In this document: positions 44,975 to 53,588 of the stretch, piece after piece | Layout of the letters: every line of letters begins with the position of its first letter | Position numbering within the stretch: position 1 is the stretch's first letter | DNA from: Aquidulcibacter paucihalophilus | GTDB taxonomy: Bacteria; Pseudomonadota; Alphaproteobacteria; Caulobacterales; Caulobacteraceae | NCBI GenBank assembly: GCA_030285985.1 | Contig: CP127384.1 | Coordinates: 62,001 to 126,000 of the forward strand | DNA: 64,000 nt | Direction: 5' to 3' | The notes under the pieces: model-generated | Told to the model about the DNA's origin: nothing | The model's input: the letters and a program-made list of their open reading frames with translations, nothing else | Databases searched by the model: none | Translations under genes and position numbers: made by a program

Positions 44975-45292
44975 ATGATTGGCCGCGACCACACGACTTT
45001 CGCCGAGCCCCTGGCCCATCCGGGCGCGCATCTGCGCGAGGATTTCCTGCCCGACTACGGCCTGACGCCCGGCGCCTTGGCCAAGGCCATGGGTCTGAAG
45101 GACCGGACGCGGATCGAGCGGGTGGTGCGCGAACAGCAGCCGGTGACCTCGGACACGGCCCTGCGGCTGGCGCGGGTGTTTGGGACCACGGCAGAGTTCT
45201 GGATGAACCTGCAGACGCAGCATGACCTGTCGAAGGCGGCGATTGCGGCGCGGGATGAGCTGGCGAAGATTGAGCCGTTGCGGGCGGCGTAG
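44975..45292 (+). CDS. HigA-like antitoxin/XRE-family regulator, no toxin seen
   Basis: A 105-residue protein. It matches HigA/VapI-type antitoxins: HPGAHLREDFLPDYGLTPGA, the helix-turn-helix KDRTRIERVVREQQPVTSDT, and TTAEFWMNLQTQHDL. AGGAGG sits 6 bases before ATG 44975. The usual HigB toxin (about 90 residues, upstream) is absent: only 191 bases separate it from the DUF3800 gene. It is therefore a solitary antitoxin, or partner to something else nearby. Confidence 0.9.
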   Translation: MIGRDHTTFAEPLAHPGAHLREDFLPDYGLTPGALAKAMGLKDRTRIERVVREQQPVTSDTALRLARVFGTTAEFWMNLQTQHDLSKAAIAARDELAKIEPLRAA

Positions 45293-45303
45293 GGGGCCTT
45301 GGA

Positions 45304-45867
45304 CTAGCGTAGCTGAGGCGGCGCGGCGAGGTCCCAAGCATCAAGGTGAGCAAGCAAGATTGCCCGTTCCCTTATCTTCTCGGGATGGACCGGCACCCGG
45401 GGTTTGGGTGAGCCTTCGAGTTCGACATAGACCTTATTCTCCTTGCGCACGCCGCCGTCCCGCTTGGTCCCCCGATAGTACTGGCCGATATTGGTCTGAG
45501 CAGCCTGCTCCGCAGTGGCCACGGGCAGGACAACCGCGTGGTATTTGCTGGGCGAATAGACTCCGACCAAGACGATGACGTCAGCCCTGAGCGCTGCTTC
45601 CGTCTTCCCGTTGAACATCGGGACGGTGCCAGCCACGATCTCTTTCGTGCAGTAGCCATACTGAACCGCGCGACGAGCACCCGATTTCAGGCTTGTGCCC
45701 TTCACTTGCACGTTGAAGCTCTGGCCGGCCTTCGACGCGATGAAGTCCACGTTGGCGAACGTCTTCGACGTGTAGGCGAGATCGATGATGTGATAGCCGC
45801 GCGATTCCAGCTCGTTCATCACGATACGTTCGGCGATCCGTCCGACGTTGACTCTTGCGACCTTCAT
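45304..45867 (-). CDS. PD-(D/E)XK-like nuclease-fold protein
   Basis: A 187-residue protein. The N-terminal half has the order of a PD-(D/E)XK core: GRIAERIVMNEL (Glu13), NVDFIASKAG (Asp41) and FNVQVKG (Gln54-x-Lys56). The rest is RYYRGTKRDGGVRKEN-like, basic. This is a fold prediction by motif, not proof of nuclease activity. GAGGTGAAC precedes ATG 45867. Convergent with the HigA-like gene, with 11 bases between stop codons; codon use resembles that of the DUF3800 gene more than the housekeeping genes. Confidence 0.72.
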   Translation of the reverse strand: MKVARVNVGRIAERIVMNELESRGYHIIDLAYTSKTFANVDFIASKAGQSFNVQVKGTSLKSGARRAVQYGYCTKEIVAGTVPMFNGKTEAALRADVIVLVGVYSPSKYHAVVLPVATAEQAAQTNIGQYYRGTKRDGGVRKENKVYVELEGSPKPRVPVHPEKIRERAILLAHLDAWDLAAPPQLR

Positions 45868-46167
45868 GTTCACCTCTGGATTGTAGAACGGAAATACTAG
45901 AACGAGAATCTGACATGGTATACGGGCCGAAGCCGCGGCACCGGAAACACTAGTTTGTATCTGGACGTGACGGGGGCCCGGTTTTCCTCGGATGAGCAGG
46001 GGAGTGTCGGAGCCGTCCGACCCGGCGCGCCTCAAGGACGCTGCGCGCCGCTCGCGCGGCAGGCCGGGACGGCCTGTCCTTGACCCGCACCGGGTCGGGC
46101 GACCGGGGCTGGGCGTGTCGGGCGCGCGGGGCGCGCCGAGGTTTGGGAACTGGATCTTTGGATCCGC
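45868..46167. other. gene-free region upstream of the PD-(D/E)XK-like gene
   Basis: About 300 bases, AT-richer at 45880-45960 (likely promoter for the minus-strand gene), then very GC-rich with short local palindromes. No gene or RNA is recognised. Confidence 0.4.
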
Positions 46168-46293
46168 TCATCCCGGCGAAAGCCGGGACCCAGTTCTGTC
46201 CAGCGTGACACCGGTGTTTCAGGACGAGCGGGCGTGTCCGAGGCTCGGGCTGAGGTCACCCAAAGCACTGGGTCCCGGCTTTCGCCGGGATGA
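46168..46293. repeat. long perfect inverted repeat D
   Basis: Two identical 27-base arms in opposite orientation (46168-46194 and 46267-46293), separated by 72 bases. Each arm starts TCATCCCGGCGAAAGCCGGG and contains its own small hairpin. Just beyond lies a perfect 16-bp palindrome, GGATCGCATGCGATCC (46318-46333), and at 46380-46406 a further CCTCCCC/GGGGAGG stem. This is a common kind of alphaproteobacterial intergenic repeat; no gene is present. Confidence 0.85.
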
Positions 46294-46419
46294 GGGGAGA
46301 GTGGTGCGGTCGTCGTCGGATCGCATGCGATCCTCCTCCACCCCTCCACCATCCTTCGCCTGCGGCTTCGGATGGTCCCCCTCCCCATCGCAAGCGACGG
46401 GGAGGAGACACGGTGGTTC

Positions 46420-49278
46420 CTACTGCGCCGGGCGGACTTCGACCGGCAGGCCGAGGGCTTCCAGCTGGGGCTGGACGACGGAGGCGTCGCCGACGACGAC
46501 CCAGACGAACTGGCCCGGGTCGATGGCGGCGCGGGCGGCGGCGTCCATCTGTTCGGCGGTCAGGGCGCGGGTGCGGCTGGCCAGGGTTTCCTGGTAGTTG
46601 TCCGGACGGCCGTAGAGGGCGTTCGAGCGCAGGGCGCCGAGGATCTGGCCCGAGGTCTCGAAGCCGCCGGCCAGGCCGCGGGTGTCGCCGTTGACGGTGC
46701 GGTCCCGCTCGGCGGCGGTGACGCCGTCGGGGCCGAGGAAGCGCTCGTACTGGGCGATCAGGGCAGCGATGGACTCACCCGTGCGATTGGCCTGGACCGG
46801 GGCGTTGACGATGTAGGGGACGCGGTGCTGGAGCGTGTTGATCGAGCCGCGCACGCCGTAGGACCAGCCCTTGGTCTCGCGCAGATCGGCATTGATCCGC
46901 GACAGGAAGTCGGTGCCCAGCACGGTGTTGGCGGCCTGCAGGGTCAGCAGGTCGTCGGTGCCGGAGACGCCGAGGACCGCGCCGCCATAGATGATCGATT
47001 GCGGCGATTGCGGCCGGTCGATCAGGACGATGCGGGCGGTGGTGGCGGGGATGTCGGTCGGGAAGGCCTTGGTCCCGCGCGGGGCGGCGGGGGCGCGCCA
47101 GTCGCCGAAGGCCCGCTCCAGCCGCGGGGTCAGCTCTGACAGCGGCAGGTCGGAGACCACGAAGATGCGGGCATTGTCGGGCCGGACCCATTCGGCGTGT
47201 TCGGCGATCAGGTCCTCACGGGTGAGGGCGCTGATGGTCTCGGGCGTGCCGGTGCCGCCGAAGGGACGGCCATAGGGGCTGGCCTCGCCATACATCAGCG
47301 GCGGCAGGGCGCGGGCGGCGATGGCCGCCGGCTGGGTCCGCTCATTGGCCAGGCCGGCGAGGCGCTGGGCGCGCAGACGCTCGACCTCGGCCGGGGCGAA
47401 GGCGGGGTTGCGCACCATGTCGGAGAGCAGGACCAGCGAGGGATCAAGGTTGGTGGTGACGGCGGTCAGGCTGGCGGCGGTGCGGTCCATGGAGGCGCCG
47501 ACATTGACCGAGGCGCCGAGCCGTTCCTGGGCCTCGGCCAGGGCGTTGGAGTCGCGGGTGGTGGTGCCTTCGCTCATCAGCGTCAGCATCATCGAATGGA
47601 CGCCGAGGGCATCCGCGCGATCGGCGGCATAGCCGGCGTCGAACTCGACCGCCACGCGGGTGACGGGGACGGTGGTCGACTGCGCATAGACGATCTCGAC
47701 GCCGTTCGAGAGGGTGGCGCGCTCGACGTTCGGGAAGTCGAGGTTGGGGACGTCGCCGATGGTCGGCATGGGGTCGCGGGCGACGCGCTGGATCTCGGCG
47801 GCGGGGACCGGGGTGGCGCCCGAGGGGGTGGCGGCGGCCTCGACATAGGCCTCGCGCTCGCCGGGCTCGACGATCTGGCTGTAGACCGGGCGGCTCAGCC
47901 AGCGCTGCATGGCGTCGCGCACCTGGGCCGGGGTGACGGCGGCGTAGGCGGCCAGTTCATGGCGGTAGAAGTCGGGGTCGCCGGCATAGAGCTGGCCCTC
48001 GGCGAGGACCGAGGCCTTGCCGTTGACCTGTTCCAGACCCTGGATGGTGCGGGCGGCATACTGGGTGACGACGCGGTCGATCTCGTCCTGGGTCGGGCCG
48101 TTGGCCATCAGCTCGGCGAGGACGGCGTCCATCCGGGCCGAGACGGCGGCGACGTCACCGCCGGGGCGGACATTGGCCGAATAGTTGAAGAAGCCGAGGC
48201 GGTGGAAGGCCTGGGCCCCGGCGCTGACCGAGGAGGCGGACTGGTCGCCGCGCACCAGGGCGTTGTCGAGCCGCGAGGACTCCAGACCGCCGAGGATGGA
48301 GGCGCCGACGGCGAGGGGCACGGCGTCCGGGTCGAGCATGCCGGGGACGACCCAGGCGCGGCTGACGCGGGTCTGGGCGACGCGGTCGCGCAGGACTTCC
48401 TCGACCGGGGCGGCGAGGGTCGGGATGTCGGCGGCGGCGGGGACATTGACCGGGCCGCGGGCGATGGAGCCGAAATAGCGGTCGGCGAGGGTGCGGGCGG
48501 TGGCCTCATCGATGTCGCCGGACAGGACCAGCACGGCGTTGTTGGGCCCGTAGTTGTCCCGGAACCAGTTGCGCACGGTCTCGAGGCTGGCGGCGTCAAG
48601 GTCGGCCATCGAGCCGATGGTCGAGTGGCGATAGGGGTGGCCGACGGGGAAGAGGGCGTCCTGCTGGGCGTAGGACGACAGGCCGTAGGGCTGGTTGTCG
48701 CGCTGGCGCTTCTCGTTCTGGACGACGCCGCGCTGCAGATCGAGCACCTCCTGGCCGACCTGGCCGAGCAGGAAGCCCATGCGGTCGCTCTCGAGGAACA
48801 GGGTCTGTTCGAGGGCCGGGGTGGGGACGGTCTGGAAATAGTTGGTGCGGTCGAACCAGGTGGTGCCGTTCAGGCCGGTGGCGCCCGCGGCGCTCATGGC
48901 CTGGATGTGGCTGGTCGGGGAGTTCTCGGAGCCGCCGAACATCAGGTGTTCGAACAGGTGGGCGAAGCCGGTGGAGCCGGCGGGCTCGTCCTTGGAGCCG
49001 ACATTGTACCAGATGGACACCGCGACCACCGGGGCCTTGCGGTCCTCATGGACGATGACGGTCAGGCCGTTGTCGAGCTGGAAGCGCGACCAGGGGATGT
49101 CGACGCGGGCGACCAGGTCGGCGACCGGCGCGCCCTGCAGCGGCGCGGCCTGCGGCAGGGCCGGGGCGGAGACGACGGCGGCCGGGGCCGATCCCGTGTC
49201 GGGCGACAGCGCCCAGACCGAGGTTGCGGGCGCGATGACCGCGAGAATGGCCGCGAGCGAGACGAGACGACGACGCAT
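46420..49278 (-). CDS. M16 family zinc metallopeptidase
   Basis: A 952-residue exported peptidase with a signal peptide (cleavage near VWA, residue 23). The N-terminal M16 domain has the inverted zinc motif HLFEH (His107, Glu110, His111) and a downstream NEKRQRDNQPYG with the third ligand Glu. A second, C-terminal M16 domain (about residues 500-940) lacks the HxxEH motif, as usual for two-domain pitrilysins. ATG 49278 with AGGGG upstream. Acts on peptides in the periplasm. Confidence 0.95.
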   Translation of the reverse strand: MRRRLVSLAAILAVIAPATSVWALSPDTGSAPAAVVSAPALPQAAPLQGAPVADLVARVDIPWSRFQLDNGLTVIVHEDRKAPVVAVSIWYNVGSKDEPAGSTGFAHLFEHLMFGGSENSPTSHIQAMSAAGATGLNGTTWFDRTNYFQTVPTPALEQTLFLESDRMGFLLGQVGQEVLDLQRGVVQNEKRQRDNQPYGLSSYAQQDALFPVGHPYRHSTIGSMADLDAASLETVRNWFRDNYGPNNAVLVLSGDIDEATARTLADRYFGSIARGPVNVPAAADIPTLAAPVEEVLRDRVAQTRVSRAWVVPGMLDPDAVPLAVGASILGGLESSRLDNALVRGDQSASSVSAGAQAFHRLGFFNYSANVRPGGDVAAVSARMDAVLAELMANGPTQDEIDRVVTQYAARTIQGLEQVNGKASVLAEGQLYAGDPDFYRHELAAYAAVTPAQVRDAMQRWLSRPVYSQIVEPGEREAYVEAAATPSGATPVPAAEIQRVARDPMPTIGDVPNLDFPNVERATLSNGVEIVYAQSTTVPVTRVAVEFDAGYAADRADALGVHSMMLTLMSEGTTTRDSNALAEAQERLGASVNVGASMDRTAASLTAVTTNLDPSLVLLSDMVRNPAFAPAEVERLRAQRLAGLANERTQPAAIAARALPPLMYGEASPYGRPFGGTGTPETISALTREDLIAEHAEWVRPDNARIFVVSDLPLSELTPRLERAFGDWRAPAAPRGTKAFPTDIPATTARIVLIDRPQSPQSIIYGGAVLGVSGTDDLLTLQAANTVLGTDFLSRINADLRETKGWSYGVRGSINTLQHRVPYIVNAPVQANRTGESIAALIAQYERFLGPDGVTAAERDRTVNGDTRGLAGGFETSGQILGALRSNALYGRPDNYQETLASRTRALTAEQMDAAARAAIDPGQFVWVVVGDASVVQPQLEALGLPVEVRPAQ

Positions 49279-49385
49279 GGAGAACACCCCTGATGACTGA
49301 CGGTCGTGACCATAGCCGGGGCGTTCAGACACGCAATGCCCGGCGCGACCGCCTCAGCGCGCCGCGACCGTTTGTCCGGGGGGCC

Positions 49386-49535
49386 TCAGTCCTCGAGCGG
49401 CGGCAGGCCGGCTTCCTTGCGGGCGGCGGCGGCGGCTTTTTTCTCAGCCTTGGCGGCGGCCTTCTCGGCGGCCTTCTTGGCGTCGGCGCGATCGCGTTCC
49501 TGACGCTCGAAACTGTAGTTGGGCTTTCGGGCCAT
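49386..49535 (-). CDS. small charged helical protein
   Basis: A 49-residue protein: MARKPNYSFERQERDRADAK then an Ala/Lys-rich helix and a final GLPPLED. AAGGAG lies 10 bases upstream of the ATG, which supports translation. Similar small proteins occur in many alphaproteobacteria, but no role is known to me. Confidence 0.75.
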   Translation of the reverse strand: MARKPNYSFERQERDRADAKKAAEKAAAKAEKKAAAAARKEAGLPPLED

Positions 49536-49658
49536 GGGCGGCTCCTTCTTTATTGTTGGCGCTACCGCGCTTCGCGCTGCTGGAGCGCAGGAGGCGCTAG
49601 GCCAGCGCCGTGTGGGCACAGGGTGGGGCAAGCGGGTCGCCGGGGCAACCATTGACGG

Positions 49659-50135
49659 TCAATCGACGGCGATGACCTCGACGACCTGTCCGGCGACGAC
49701 CGCTTCGTCGCCGACCCGTTTGTTCATCAGGGCGACGGCGAGGGGTGAGACATGGCTGACCGAGCCGGCGGCGGGGTCCGCCTCATCCTCGCCGGTGATG
49801 CGCCAGGTCTGGGTGCGGCCGTCGGCGCGTTCGAGGGTCACGGAGCCGCCGAAGCGGACCCGGCCGTCGGGTTCGGTCTCGACCAGCTGGGCGGTGGCGC
49901 GGCGGGCGGACCAGTAGCGCAGGTCGCGGGTGGCGCGGGCCATGGCGGTGCGGTCGGCCTCGATGGAGCCGTGGGCCTGGGCGGCCGAGTAGGCCGCGCG
50001 GGCCGAGGCCAGGGCGGCCTCGATCAGGGCCAGTCCCGAGGGAGTGACCAGATTGGGATGGGGCGAAATCGGACGGTCGGGAAGGTCGGCGGCCGTGGCC
50101 TCCAGATCTTCCTCGCGGGTAAAGGCGACGCTCAT
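49659..50135 (-). CDS. GreA/GreB-family elongation factor-like protein
   Basis: A 158-residue protein. The C-terminal half is the Gre FKBP-like domain (SVTLERADGRTQTWRITGED, then SHVSPLAVALMNKRVGDEA). The N-terminal coiled coil is present (ALIEAALASARAAYSAAQ) but the tip lacks the acidic SENAEY-type residues used for transcript cleavage. It may bind the RNA polymerase secondary channel without stimulating cleavage, as Rnk or DksA-like factors do. Start ATG 50135. Confidence 0.82.
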   Translation of the reverse strand: MSVAFTREEDLEATAADLPDRPISPHPNLVTPSGLALIEAALASARAAYSAAQAHGSIEADRTAMARATRDLRYWSARRATAQLVETEPDGRVRFGGSVTLERADGRTQTWRITGEDEADPAAGSVSHVSPLAVALMNKRVGDEAVVAGQVVEVIAVD

Positions 50136-50193
50136 GGGGGATGAGCGTATGCGGGTTTGGGGGGTTCCCGGAGCGATATTTCACCCACCCCCG

Positions 50194-50367
50194 CTTTCGT
50201 CATCCTCCGGCGAGCCAGCGAGACCGGGGGACCCAGCGGCGCCGAAGGCGATCTTTGCAGGCAGGCTGGGTGAAGCAGCCGCGCGCTCGACAGCTTCGCG
50301 CTCTCGCGCGCCGCTGGGTCCCCCGGTCTCCGCGGCTGCGCCGCTTCGCCGGAGGATGACGAAAGCA
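50194..50367. repeat. repeat family A, copy 2
   Basis: About 174 bases. Left end TTCGTCATCCTCCGGCGAGC and right end GCCGGAGGATGACGAAAG are inverted copies, with an inner pair GGGGGACCCAGCGGCG/CGCCGCTGGGTCCCCC. The unit would fold into one long imperfect hairpin. Between divergent genes. Confidence 0.92.
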
Positions 50368-50408
50368 AAAAGGGGGCGTCGGAGGCGGGACATGATACTG
50401 GCTGCGCG

Positions 50409-51638
50409 ATGACCGACACGAAGACAGTTCACATCATCGGGGCCGGGCCCGCCGGGCTGATGGCGGCCGAAAGGCTGGCGCGAGCGGGCGTGGCGGTGGT
50501 GGTGCATGAGGCCATGCCGTCGGTGGCGCGGAAATTCCTGATGGCCGGGCGGGGCGGATTGAACCTGACCCATTCGGAAGACCTGGCACCCTTCACCGGC
50601 CGCTATGGCGAGGCGGCGGGCGTGGTCGCGGCCTGGCTGGAGGCCTTCTCGCCGACGCATCTGATCGGCTGGGCCGAAGGGTTGGGGCAGGCGACGTTCA
50701 CGGGCTCGTCGGGAAGGGTGTTCCCGCGGGCGATGAAGGCCTCGCCCCTGCTGCGCGCCTGGCTGGGACGGCTGGCGGAGCTGGGCGTCGAGGTCCGGAC
50801 GCGGTCGCGCCTTGTCGGCCGCCGCGACGGCGGCTGGGTGTTCGAGACGCCTGACGGCGAGCGGGTCGAGACGCCCGATGCTGTGGTGCTGGCGCTGGGC
50901 GGGGCCAGCTGGCCGCGGCTGGGGTCGGACGGCACCTGGCGGGACTGGCTGCAGGCGGAAGGGGTGGCGGTCGAGCCCTTCCGGCCGTCGAATGTCGGCT
51001 TCGACGCGGCCTGGTCGGAGATCTTCGCGGACCGGTTCGCGGGGCAGCCGCTGAAGCCGATCGCCCTGACGCACGGGGACCGGACGGTGCGGGGCGAGGC
51101 CATGGTGACGCGCTACGGACTCGAGGGCGGGGCGATCTATGCCCTGTCGGCGGGGCTCAGGGACGCGATCGGGCGGGACGGGTCGGCGGCCCTGACCGTC
51201 GACCTGCGGCCCGACCTGACGGTCGAGGCGCTGGCGGGGCGGCTGGCGAAGCCGCGCGGCAAGGACAGCGCGACCAACTGGCTGCGGAAGGTGGCGGGGC
51301 TGTCGCCGGCGGCGGTGGGACTCTTGCGCGAGATCCCGGGCGAGTTGCCCGCGGGCGCGGACAAGCTGGCGAAACGGATCAAGGCCGTGCGGCTGACCCT
51401 GACCGGGGTGCAGGGGCTGGCGCGGGCGATCTCCTCGGCGGGCGGGGTGCGGCTGGACCAGGTGGATGCGGCGCTGATGCTGACCGCCCTGCCCGGCGTC
51501 TTCGTGGCCGGCGAGATGCTGGACTGGGAGGCGCCGACCGGGGGCTATCTGCTGCAGGCCTCGATGGCCTCGGGGGTGGTGGTGGCGGACGGGGTGCTGG
51601 GATGGCTGGAGGGGCGGCAGGGTCCGCTTTCGGGCTGA
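50409..51638 (+). CDS. NAD(P)/FAD-dependent oxidoreductase, HI0933-related
   Basis: A 409-residue flavoprotein. HIIGAGPAGLMAAERLA is the N-terminal FAD-binding site, followed by ARKFLMAGRGGLNLTHSE, the counterpart of the GGGRCNFTN block in the 15453 protein, and a C-terminal GEMLDWEAPTGGYLLQA. The GRGGLNLTH wording points to the TIGR03862 subgroup. Reaction unknown. Single gene after repeat A2. Confidence 0.88.
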   Translation: MTDTKTVHIIGAGPAGLMAAERLARAGVAVVVHEAMPSVARKFLMAGRGGLNLTHSEDLAPFTGRYGEAAGVVAAWLEAFSPTHLIGWAEGLGQATFTGSSGRVFPRAMKASPLLRAWLGRLAELGVEVRTRSRLVGRRDGGWVFETPDGERVETPDAVVLALGGASWPRLGSDGTWRDWLQAEGVAVEPFRPSNVGFDAAWSEIFADRFAGQPLKPIALTHGDRTVRGEAMVTRYGLEGGAIYALSAGLRDAIGRDGSAALTVDLRPDLTVEALAGRLAKPRGKDSATNWLRKVAGLSPAAVGLLREIPGELPAGADKLAKRIKAVRLTLTGVQGLARAISSAGGVRLDQVDAALMLTALPGVFVAGEMLDWEAPTGGYLLQASMASGVVVADGVLGWLEGRQGPLSG

Positions 51639-51765
51639 GCCGGCGCGCCTGAGCCCGGGGCGGGTCGGAACGGTCGTCGCCTCATGGCCAAGGCGTTGTG
51701 TTGCAGAGTGGACCGCCTGAGCCGACAGCGATAATCAACTGTGTATCTCCAACGAACAGGCTGCG

Positions 51766-52161
51766 ATGGCTCCCCCTGATATGCGAACCCTGGCCGCTGT
51801 CGCCGGCCTGCTTATTTGCGCATTCATGTTGGCGTCGCTTGTCAGCACCGACTTCCGGCGGTCGGGCCGCAAGATTGCCGCGCGCGGAACCGTCATGGGC
51901 CATATGGCGAGCCTCGAGGACGGGGTCCGTACCTATGCCGCGATTGTCCGCTATGAGATCGACGGCAAGTCCTTCGAGCAGATCGATGACGTCTGGTGGC
52001 CGTATCGTACGCCCAGGGAAGGTGCCGCGGTGCGACTGCTGTTTCCTGTCGGACACCCGGAACTCGCCTACCGGCCGCGACCCTGGTTGCGGGTCCTCAC
52101 CTACGCGTTGGTCGGGACCCTCGGGGCCGTGATGATCGCTATCCTGTCAGGGGGCGTTTGA
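51766..52161 (+). CDS. DUF3592-like membrane protein
   Basis: A 131-residue protein with a membrane helix at each end (about residues 8-27 and 107-127) around a beta-rich loop: RGTVMGHMASLEDGVRTYAA, YEIDGKSFEQIDD, VRLLFPVGHPELAYRP. This is the DUF3592 layout. Function unknown. First of a cluster of small membrane or exported proteins. Confidence 0.78.
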   Translation: MAPPDMRTLAAVAGLLICAFMLASLVSTDFRRSGRKIAARGTVMGHMASLEDGVRTYAAIVRYEIDGKSFEQIDDVWWPYRTPREGAAVRLLFPVGHPELAYRPRPWLRVLTYALVGTLGAVMIAILSGGV

Positions 52162-52224
52162 ACGCCATCCAGCCACGGCCATGAAACGAGCGGTGGTCGC
52201 GAGGCGAGTCTCACCGACTGACGC

Positions 52225-52274
52225 GGTCCGCTTTCCGCCTTTGGCCCACCGTCCGCTCCCGACCCGTTGCGCAC
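52225..52274. repeat. repeat family C, copy 1
   Basis: About 50 bases starting GGTCCGCTTTCCGCC and containing CACCGTCCGCTCCCGACCCG. It is the least symmetric member; it matches the copy at 52490 over most of its length. Confidence 0.7.
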
Positions 52275-52284
52275 ATTCAGGCCG

Positions 52285-52464
52285 CTATTCCGCGCCACGC
52301 TCAGCGATCTGCTTCTTCATGCGATGTCGTGCCCAGAGGGCGACCGGAACCGTCAACACCAGGAATGTGACCACGGTCGCACCGAGCCCGTCTGCGAACC
52401 TCCAAGCGAGGAAAGCGCACCAGCCGATCCAGAGCGGCCAAACGATCCAAGGGCTGACTTTCAT
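52285..52464 (-). CDS. small two-helix membrane protein
   Basis: A 59-residue protein with two hydrophobic stretches (about residues 5-22 and 26-45) and a basic C-terminus (RHRMKKQIAERGAE). The AGGA before ATG 52464 is very close to the start, so the start is less sure. Enclosed by repeats C1 and C2. No family known. Confidence 0.55.
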   Translation of the reverse strand: MKVSPWIVWPLWIGWCAFLAWRFADGLGATVVTFLVLTVPVALWARHRMKKQIAERGAE

Positions 52465-52489
52465 GTCCTCGGTCCGTATCGCACGACAC

Positions 52490-52538
52490 GTCCGCTTTCC
52501 ACCTTTGGGCGACCGTCGGCTCCCGACCCAAAGCGGAC
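52490..52538. repeat. repeat family C, copy 2
   Basis: A 49-base unit with inverted ends GTCCGCTTT and AAAGCGGAC. The middle reads CCACCTTTGGGCGACCGTCG. Lies just upstream of the minus-strand small membrane gene. Confidence 0.82.
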
Positions 52539-52594
52539 CTAGGGGCGCTTGAACCGTGACGGCGTCGAGGTGATGGTGAGTTGGGGGAACTGCC

Positions 52595-53248
52595 ATGTTT
52601 CGACGAGACGCTTTTGCACTCATCGCCGCGGCATTGGTCGGGAGCGTCATCGCGGTCTATGCGAGCTTTGCGGGCACCCCGTTCTTTCCGGCGTCTTTGC
52701 AGACCACAGTGGGGGAGTGCCCTGAGGACGAGTATTATCCCGCTCATAGGCGGCCGGTCCTCGAACCCGACGAGGCTTCGTGGTTTGGCCATCAGTTGAT
52801 GGCTCTGCATGAGGAGCCGCTCTTTGGGGGCAGCACACCCCAACGACCGACCCTCCGGTTCACGCTTCTGGCTGACATCTCAACAGCGACGGTCCGGGTG
52901 ACGGAAGTCGAAGGGGGCCGTCTCCATCTCACCGCCAAGTGGATGCGCCCCTGCAAGGACGCGAGCGGATGCGTCGTACACAAGCTTTTGTCACCCGAGG
53001 AGGAGGCGCGACTGGAAGCCGCGGTGGAGCCTCTGCTGCGCACACCGCCCTATGGCTGTTACAGGCCGGTCGACAGCGGCAGCGCCATCCTGGAGGCCCG
53101 CGGTCGAGACACCTACCGTCTGTGGCACCAAACGGCATCCGCCAACGGTGATGTCGGCGCGGCTGGTCTGGTTGCTCTCGAAATCGCGGGATGGTCGCTC
53201 GATGATGCACTTGGACTGCCTGCTCAAGATCCACGGCGGACTGGTTAA
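52595..53248 (+). CDS. exported or membrane-anchored hypothetical protein
   Basis: A 217-residue protein. An N-terminal hydrophobic segment (about residues 7-27) is a signal or anchor. The remainder has four or more Cys (GECPEDEYYP, RPCKDASGCVVH, PPYGCYRP) that could form disulfides, suggesting a periplasmic domain. No family recognised. Codon use is less GC-biased than in its neighbours. Confidence 0.68.
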   Translation: MFRRDAFALIAAALVGSVIAVYASFAGTPFFPASLQTTVGECPEDEYYPAHRRPVLEPDEASWFGHQLMALHEEPLFGGSTPQRPTLRFTLLADISTATVRVTEVEGGRLHLTAKWMRPCKDASGCVVHKLLSPEEEARLEAAVEPLLRTPPYGCYRPVDSGSAILEARGRDTYRLWHQTASANGDVGAAGLVALEIAGWSLDDALGLPAQDPRRTG

Positions 53249-53404
53249 GAAGGCCAAGGGCTTCAGGTCGTTGGAGAGTCGGCTATTCGGCGCTATCCGC
53301 GAGACCGCTTCCGACCCGTTGCGGACGTTGGTCCGAGGGCAATGCATAGCTTCACAAGCTGGCGACGTTTGGCCCGTAGGCCGGAAGTGGTGTTAGGTCG
53401 CTCC

Positions 53405-53587
53405 ATGATCAGGACTGGCCTTCGAGTGCTACTCGCGCTGGCAGTAATTGCCGCATGGTCGCTGATCGCGTTTCACTACCACTTGCCTGTGTGGTTGTTC
53501 GCCGCCGTGCTGGTGGGACTGAACGTCGCCGCGATTGCGTGGTTCGAGATCACAGGCCGGCGGGATAAAGCCAGCGATGCGGATTAA
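53405..53587 (+). CDS. tiny two-helix membrane protein
   Basis: A 60-residue protein (MIRTGLRVLLALAVIAAWSL, then WLFAAVLVGLNVAAIAWFE) with two membrane helices and a charged end (TGRRDKASDAD). ATG 53405 lacks a strong ribosome site. Ends next to repeat C3. Unknown function; coding status moderate. Confidence 0.55.
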   Translation: MIRTGLRVLLALAVIAAWSLIAFHYHLPVWLFAAVLVGLNVAAIAWFEITGRRDKASDAD

Positions 53588-53588
53588 C

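Noticed and set aside
45868..45960. Possible short gene in the AT-richer stretch
   Set aside because: No start with a ribosome site and no open frame of useful length; it is more likely a promoter.
46020..46440. Several overlapping short frames rich in Arg, Pro and Gly around repeat D
   Set aside because: They are translations of repeat DNA in several frames with no start context.
47197..49293. Long plus-strand frame (698 codons) opposite the M16 peptidase
   Set aside because: Low-complexity Gly/Val/Asp composition; the M16 gene carries HLFEH and both domains.
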